A stretch of DNA of 64,000 nt from Rebecca billardiae RCC1528 (Eukaryota > Haptophyta). Below the pieces are notes generated by a model. It saw only the letters and a program-made list of their open reading frames with translations. It did no database searches and was not told the DNA's origin. Positions within the stretch are counted from its first letter, which is position 1. Each line of letters begins with the position of its first letter. The stretch is from positions 62,001-126,000 of the forward strand of contig OZ251255.1 in assembly GCA_965240325.2 (NCBI GenBank), given 5' to 3'. Positions 62,901-64,000 of this stretch are shown in pieces. A program made the position numbers and the translations under genes.

Positions 62901-64000
62901 CACCACCATCGCCGCCACCGCCGCCCTCGCCGCCGCCGTCTCCGCCCCCGAGCCCCCCGCCGTCGCCTCCGCCCAGCCCGCCGCCGTCGCCGCCACCCAG
63001 CCCGCCGCCATCGCCACCGCCGCCGTCGCCGCCGCCGTCGCCGCCGCCATCGCCGCCGCCGAGCCCGCCGCCGAGCCCGCCGCCGCCGTTGCTTCCGCCG
63101 TCGCCGCCTCCATCGCCGCCGCCCCGCCCTCCGCCCAGCCCTCCACCGCCGTCGCCACCCCCGTCGCCACCGCCGAGCCCGCCGCCCTCGCCGCCGCCGA
63201 GCCCGCCGCCGTCACCGCCGCCGAGCTCGCCACCAAGCCCGCCGCCGAGCCCGCCGCCGCCCTCGCCGCCGCCGAGCCCACCGCCAAGCCCACCACCATC
63301 GCCGCCACCGCCGCCCTCGCCGCCGCCGTCTCCGCCGCCGAGCCCCCCGCCGTCGCCTCCGCCCAGCCCGCCACCTTCGCCGCCACCCAGCCCGCCGCCA
63401 TCGCCACCGCCGCCGTCGCCGCCGCCGTCCCCGCCGCCATCGCCGCCGCCGAGCCCGCCGCCGAGCCCGCCGCCGCCGTTGCTTCCGCCGCTGCCGCCTC
63501 CATCGCCGCCGCCCAGCCCTCCGCCCAGCCCTCCACCGCCGTCGCCACCCCCTTCGCCTCCACCGAGCCCGCCGCCATCGCCGCCGCCGAGCCCGCCGCC
63601 GTCACCGCCGCCGAGCCCGCCACCAAGCCCGCCGCCGAGCCCGCCGCCGCCCTCACCGCCGCCGAGCCCACCGCCAAGCCCACCACCATCGCCGCCACCG
63701 CCGCCCTCGCCGCCGCCGTCTCCGCCCCCGAGCCCACCGCCGTCGCCTCCGCCCAGCCCGCCGCCGTCGCCGCCACCCAGCCCGCCGCCATCGCCACCGC
63801 CGCCGTCGCCGCCGCCGTCCCCGCCGCCATCGCCGCCGCCGAGCCCGCCGCCGAGCCCGCCGCCGCCGTTGCTTCCGCCGCTGCCGCCTCCATCGCCGCC
63901 GCCCAGCCCTCCGCCCAGCCCTCCACCGCCGTCGCCACCCCCTTCGCCTCCACCGAGTCCGCCGCCATCGCCGCCGCCGAGCCCGCCGCCGTCGCCGCCG
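56954..64000 (+). CDS. LRR-plus-SPPP surface protein, paralogue of the giant gene (3' end outside window)
   Basis: The frame is open from an ATG at 56954 to the window edge, with one intron (58213-58326, 114 nt, donor GTGCGCGCG, acceptor GCGCAG). The first 170 residues are Arg/Pro-rich; then LTVLLLLAAAAALAVTIAAL (about 171-190) is a strong membrane or signal segment, followed by a short SPPPP linker and an LRR cassette (from CPQLEAHPLWVGCG) whose exons are identical to those of the giant receptor. After it comes an SPPP stalk of at least 1,800 residues. RCC1 repeats are missing, except that WGSNQNLS just before the linker faintly resembles an RCC1 start. A later in-frame ATG at 57677 (MALALSGPTAVSADAAP) is the alternative start. 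The protein is probably a wall or surface component; whether it also has IPT, REJ and GPS parts lies beyond the window. Confidence 0.65.
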   Translation, partial: MASSLAAPPSPWPGTSRAGDLCARDMPRPASTDCPRDATPHARRAPRARPVPAVPPRRVGRSPAEATRRLSAARRPSGSARALRVRSRRPACLAHEPTHLSSEPPAARTRFAGLVASALGGARRSERRPLPRLRPSPLTLTLRPRAAVPRLWQSCVVSAASSILPPPAAALTVLLLLAAAAALAVTIAALALRGRAPRHRARAPGGVRPRAHGPSTLLCSARRWFPAAHASPRALRLAAVSMALALSGPTAVSADAAPTATSTDVALAWGSNQNLSPPPPSPSPPPPSPPPSPPPPPPSSPPPCPQLEAHPLWVGCGSTCTQISTEFEYVCGTIPTEVAHFSSLTLLDLEANLLTGTLPTELGAMTQLKYEIDVEANPISGTIPTELGRLSLLWLLIFTNTPLTGTLPTELGGLSDLLQLCARVALRVARRAKRAACACALRVAADSRMPPRRPRARSRLADVSGVTGTVPSGMLTLPDMTSVQLANSGLCGGPYSFTRSGATYTFPPCPLPPSPPPSPPPSPPPSPPPSPPPPSPSPPPPSPPPPPPPSPPPSPPPSPPPPSPPPSPPPSPPPSPPPSPPPSPPPSPPPSPPPSPPPSPPPSPPPSPPPSPPPPSPPPSPPPSPPPSPPPPPSPPPSPPPSPPPSPPPSPPPSPPPSPPPSPPPPSPPPSPPPSPPPSPPPSPPPPLLPPLPPPSPPPSPPPSPPPPSPPPSPPPSPPPSLPPSPPPSPPPSPPPSPPPSPPPPLLPPLPPPSPPPSPPPSPPPPSLPPSPPPSPPPSPPPSPPPSPPPSQPPSPPPSPPPPSPPPSPPPSPPPSPPPPPSPPPSPPPSPPPSPPPSPPPSPPPSPPPSPPPPSPPPSPPPAPPPSPPPSPPPPLLPPLPPPSPPPSPPPSPPPPSPPPSPPPSPPPSPPPSPPPSPPPSPPPSPPPSPPPPSPPPSPPPSPPPSPPPPPSPPPSPPPSPPPSPPPSPPPSPPPSPPPSPPPPSPPPSPPPSPPPSPPPSPPPPLLPPLPPPSPPPSPPPSPPPPSLPPSPPPSPPPSPPPSPPPSPPPSPPPSPPPSPPPPSPPPSPPPSPPPSPPPPPSPPPSPPPSPPPSPPPSPPPSPPPSPPPSPPPPSPPPSPPPSPPPSPPPSPPPPLLPPLPPPSPPPSPPPSPPPPSPPPSPPPSPPPSPPPSPPPSPPPSPPPSPPPSPPPPSPPPSPPPSPPPSPPPPPSPPPSPPPSPPPSPPPSPPPSPPPSPPPSPPPPSPPPSPPPSPPPSPPPSPPPPLLPPLPPPSPPPSPPPSPPPPSSPPSPPPSPPPSPPPSPPPSPPPSPPPSPPPSPPPPSPPPSPPPSPPPSPPPPPSPPPSPPPSPPPSPPPSPPPSPPPSPPPSPPPPSPPPSPPPSPPPSPPPSPPPPLLPPLPPPSPPPSPPPSPPPPSPPPSPPPSPPPSPPPSPPPSPPPSPPPSPPPSPPPPSPPPSPPPSPPPSPPPPPSPPPSPPPSPPPSPPPSPPPSPPPSPPPSPPPPSPPPSPPPAPPPSPPPSPPPPLLPPLPPPSPPPSPPPSPPPPSPPPSPPPSPPPSPPPSPPPSPPPSPPPSPPPSPPPPSPPPSPPPSPPPSPPPPPSPPPSPPPSPPPSPPPSPPPSPPPSPPPSPPPPSPPPSPPPSPPPSPPPSPPPPLLPPLPPPSPPPSPPPSPPPPSPPPSPPPSPPPSPPPSPPPSPPPSPPPSPPPSPPPPSPPPSPPPSPPPSPPPPPSPPPSPPPSPPPSPPPSPPPSPPPSPPPSPPPPSPPPSPPPSPPPSPPPSPPPPLLPPLPPPSPPPSPPPSPPPPSPPPSPPPSPPPSPPPSPPPSPPPSPPPSPPPSPPPPSPPPSPPPSPPPSPPPPPSPPPSPPPSPPPSPPPSPPPSPPPSPPPSPPPPSPPPSPPPSPPPSPPPSPPPPLLPPLPPPSPPPSPPPSPPPPSPPPSPPPSPPPSPPPSPPPSPPPSPPPSPPPSPPPPSPPPSPPPSPPPSPPPPPSPPPSPPPSPPPSPPPSPPPSPPPSPPPSPPPPSPPPSPPPSPPPSPPPSPPPPLLPPSPPPSPPPRPPPSPPPPSPPPSPPPSPPPSPPPSPPPSPPPSSPPSPPPSPPPPSPPPSPPPSPPPSPPPPPSPPPSPPPSPPPSPPPSPPPSPPPSPPPSPPPPSPPPSPPPSPPPSPPPSPPPPLLPPLPPPSPPPSPPPSPPPPSPPPSPPPSPPPSPPPSPPPSPPPSPPPSPPPSPPPPSPPPSPPPSPPPSPPPPPSPPPSPPPSPPPSPPPSPPPSPPPSPPPSPPPPSPPPSPPPSPPPSPPPSPPPPLLPPLPPPSPPPSPPPSPPPPSPPPSPPPSPPPSPPPSPPPSPP
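59014..64000 (+). repeat. 390-nt higher-order SPPP repeat
   Basis: The rare landmark GTTGCTTCCGCCG (Leu-Leu in the Pro stalk) occurs at 59188, 59578, 59968, 60358, 60748, 61138, 61528, 61918, 62308, 62698, 63088, 63478 and 63868, each exactly 390 nt (130 codons) from the last, after a first one at 59014 (174 nt earlier). Marker variants recur at 780 nt (for example near 60032/60812 and 61980/62760) and 1,950 nt (59537/61487). The array continues past the window end. Confidence 0.93.

Overview
The window is nuclear DNA from a GC-rich single-celled eukaryote, most likely a marine alga. It has GT-AG introns, perfect Kozak-type starts, a mitochondrial ribosomal protein and a snoRNP protein, a NIMA-type kinase, hydroxyproline-rich SPPP arrays like those of algal cell-surface proteins, and interstitial TTAGGG repeats. 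The extreme coding GC and the secreted domain mixtures suggest a haptophyte (Pavlova/Diacronema type) or a pelagophyte. TTAGGG argues against most green algae. The lineage is inference, not shown by the sequence.

Layout. 1-302: end of an RCC1-repeat gene. 584-2197: a secreted or membrane-anchored GH18-like protein with a poly-Asp tail. 2562-8252 (minus): a large NEK kinase with a low-complexity tail. 9606-11775: a carnosine-synthase-like ATP-grasp enzyme in three exons. 12484-13824 (minus): a GAF/MYC_N-like protein. 14756-15445 (minus): NOP10 in three exons. 15624-17301: a 2-oxoglutarate/Fe(II) oxygenase in three exons. 18160-20538 (minus): a cytosine-deaminase-like amidohydrolase, divergent from a RidA gene at 20779-21198. 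21875-22481: mitochondrial ribosomal protein mL43. 22692-24420: a wax-synthase-type MBOAT acyltransferase. 24897-25556: an unrecognised acidic-tailed protein. 26030-47211: one gene for a surface receptor of about 6,660 residues, built from RCC1 repeats, LRR cassettes, a hydroxyproline-rich stalk of over 2,000 residues, IPT/TIG domains, a REJ region, an EGF module, a GPS cleavage site, several membrane segments and an EF-hand. 47212-56953: about 10 kb without convincing genes, carrying two identical 782-bp terminal-inverted-repeat elements, a 204-bp minisatellite and older repeats. 56954 to the window end: a paralogue of the giant gene's LRR plus SPPP region, running off the edge with a 390-bp higher-order repeat.

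For ten genes the exon-intron structure could be solved by hand or the gene is intact without introns. In every intron-containing case the spliced reading frame closes exactly. The introns share an unusual donor, GTG[C/T]G, and a [G/C]CAG-type acceptor, and two of them carry CCCTAA telomere-like repeats directly before the acceptor.

How the genes relate. The giant receptor and its neighbour share an LRR cassette whose exons are identical across three copies, so they exchange sequence. The deaminase and RidA share a 240-bp divergent promoter region and could cooperate in pyrimidine catabolism (inference). The other genes are unrelated housekeeping or metabolic functions.
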